Below, piece by piece: positions 6,740 to 7,921 of a DNA stretch of 7,921 nt. The stretch is from an uncultured Clostridia bacterium (GTDB taxonomy: Bacteria; Bacillota; Clostridia; Lachnospirales; Lachnospiraceae). The stretch is from contig CAMONF010000060.1 of the NCBI GenBank assembly GCA_946620335.1, positions 1 through 7,921 on the forward strand, in the 5' to 3' direction. Below the pieces are notes generated by a model, which was not told the origin of the DNA, did not search any database, and saw only the letters and a list, made by a program, of their open reading frames with translations. The position numbers and the translations under genes are program-made. Positions within the stretch are counted from its first letter, which is position 1. Each line of letters begins with the position of its first letter.

Positions 6740-7921
6740 AGCTCAAGAAAATGGCAGCACTCCTCCTCTCCGCCTTCCTCGCAGTACCCGCCCTTCTCAC
6801 CGGCTGCCACGGCGCCGCCGAGCGGGTAATGTTCGAGGTCCCGGAGAACTTCGACACGAGCCGAAACTACGAGATCACCTTCTGGGCCAAAAATGACACC
6901 AACAAGACCCAGACAGCCATCTACGAGAAGGCCATCAAGGATTTCGAGTCGCTCTACCCCAACATCCATGTCAACATCCGCCTCTACACGGATTACGGCA
7001 AGATCTACAACGACGTCATCACCAACATCGCCACCAACACGACGCCAAACGTCTGCATCACCTATCCCGACCACATTGCCACCTACCTGACCGGCGACAA
7101 TATCGTGGTGCCGCTGGATGACCTCTTCAAAGACGCCCGCTACGGGTTCGGCGGCAGCGAAGTCCTCTTCGACTCCCCGGCCTTCGACGAGGTCGTCCCC
7201 GAGTTCCTCGACGAGTGCACGATCGGAAACATCCATTACGCCGTTCCCTACATGCGGTCCACCGAAGCCGTCTATGTAAATAAGACCTTCGTCGAGGCCC
7301 TGGGTTATGAGCTGCCCGAGACCCTCACCTGGGACTTCATGTGGGAAGTCTCCGAAAAGGCCATGGAGAAAGACGCCTCCGGGAACTTCAAGGTCAACGG
7401 CCAGAACGTCATGATCCCCTTCATCTACAAGTCCACGGACAATATGATGATCCAGATGCTGCGGCAGAAGGAGGCAGGCTATTCCACGGACAGCGGTGAG
7501 ATCCTGATCTTCAATGACACGACCCGCGATCTTCTGAAGACCATAAGCGAACACGGAAAGACCAAGGCCTTCTCCACCTTCAAGATCTCCAGCTATCCGG
7601 CCAACTTCCTGAACGCCGGCCAGTGCATCTTCGCCGTGGACTCCACCGCCGGTTCCACCTGGATGGGCACGGACGCGCCTCTCCTTGATATCAGCGCCGA
7701 CAAGCTGGTCCAATTCGAGACAGCCGTCATGACGGTTCCCCAGTTCGACCCGGCGAAACCCCAGATGATCTCACAGGGGCCCTCGGTCTGCATTTTCAAC
7801 AAGGAGGACACCCAGGAGGTCCTGGCCTCCTGGCTCTTCACCCAGTACCTGCTGACCAACGACGTCCAGATCGCCTACGCCGAGACCGAAGGATACGTCC
7901 CCGTCACCACCAAGGCTCAGA
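6736..7921 (+). CDS. Extracellular solute-binding lipoprotein of the CUT1 importer (C-terminus cut by window edge)
   Basis: An uninterrupted frame of 395 codons runs off the right edge, so an unknown C-terminal part is missing. The start MKLKKMAALLL is a lipoprotein signal peptide ending in the lipobox LTGC, with C24 as the lipidated residue; the mature protein would be anchored outside the membrane. The mature part begins with a beta strand, EITFWAKND, followed by a helix and YPNIHVNIRLY, the usual opening of family 1 (MalE/UgpB-like) binding proteins. AVPYMRSTEAVYVNK (about 174-188) and EGYVPVTT near the end also fit that fold. It captures the substrate for the two permeases encoded just upstream. 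AGGAGG lies 9 nt before the ATG, and the start overlaps the previous stop by 4 bp. The ligand cannot be deduced. Confidence 0.92.
   Translation, partial: MKLKKMAALLLSAFLAVPALLTGCHGAAERVMFEVPENFDTSRNYEITFWAKNDTNKTQTAIYEKAIKDFESLYPNIHVNIRLYTDYGKIYNDVITNIATNTTPNVCITYPDHIATYLTGDNIVVPLDDLFKDARYGFGGSEVLFDSPAFDEVVPEFLDECTIGNIHYAVPYMRSTEAVYVNKTFVEALGYELPETLTWDFMWEVSEKAMEKDASGNFKVNGQNVMIPFIYKSTDNMMIQMLRQKEAGYSTDSGEILIFNDTTRDLLKTISEHGKTKAFSTFKISSYPANFLNAGQCIFAVDSTAGSTWMGTDAPLLDISADKLVQFETAVMTVPQFDPAKPQMISQGPSVCIFNKEDTQEVLASWLFTQYLLTNDVQIAYAETEGYVPVTTKAQ

Noticed and set aside
6565..7713. Minus-strand open frame opposite the second permease and binding protein
   Set aside because: It is antisense to two genes with clear motifs, and its product is repetitive in valine, glycine and aspartate. 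It is a codon-bias shadow.

Overview
The window looks like ordinary chromosome from a Gram-positive anaerobe of the Clostridia type. This is inferred from strong AGGAGG-type ribosome binding sites, AT-rich intergenic gaps between GC-rich genes (roughly 55-60% GC by eye), a clostridial-style Fur regulator beside a metal ABC ATPase, a family II pyrophosphatase carrying CBS domains, and a repeat with the AATCAGGGACGG core that I recall from such genomes. No tRNA, rRNA, CRISPR array, integrase or transposase gene was seen. I found no convincing new multi-gene system; the less ordinary signals are regulatory and structural.

Region 1 (1-850). A minus-strand metal-uptake operon enters from the left: a Zur-like Fur-family repressor (196-618), then, 12 bp further on, a ZnuC-like ATPase (1-183, truncated by the window edge). 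Its promoter is clear (TTGACA, 17 bp, TAACAT; 660-688). A perfect match to the cre/LacI-type operator consensus sits on the predicted start site and touches the -10 box (646-661). A Fur-type palindrome (697-711) sits just upstream of the -35 box. On the plus strand the same gap must hold the promoter of the pyrophosphatase gene.

Region 2 (851-3574). A Mn-type inorganic pyrophosphatase with an inserted CBS-DRTGG-CBS regulatory module (851-2500, plus) converges on a thioredoxin reductase (2624-3574, minus). Between them lies a perfect 40-bp stem with a 3-nt loop (2520-2602), preceded by an extra partial copy of its outer sequence. It is a REP-like element that can also serve as a two-way terminator.

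Region 3 (3575-3862). A divergent control region carries a good promoter for trxB (minus), a good promoter for the transporter operon (plus) with a 13-bp palindrome on its -35 box, a pair of interleaved inverted repeats, and a hairpin-rich leader in which the strong Shine-Dalgarno sequence lies unusually far from the start codon.

Region 4 (3863-7921). A complete-looking CUT1-type carbohydrate ABC importer operon runs to the right edge: ATPase, two permeases with EAA loops, and a lipoprotein solute-binding protein cut by the window end. Spacing is tight (12 bp, 18 bp, 4-bp overlap), so the four genes are probably co-transcribed and build one importer. The substrate (sugar, oligosaccharide or glycerol-phosphate-like compound) cannot be told from the sequence.
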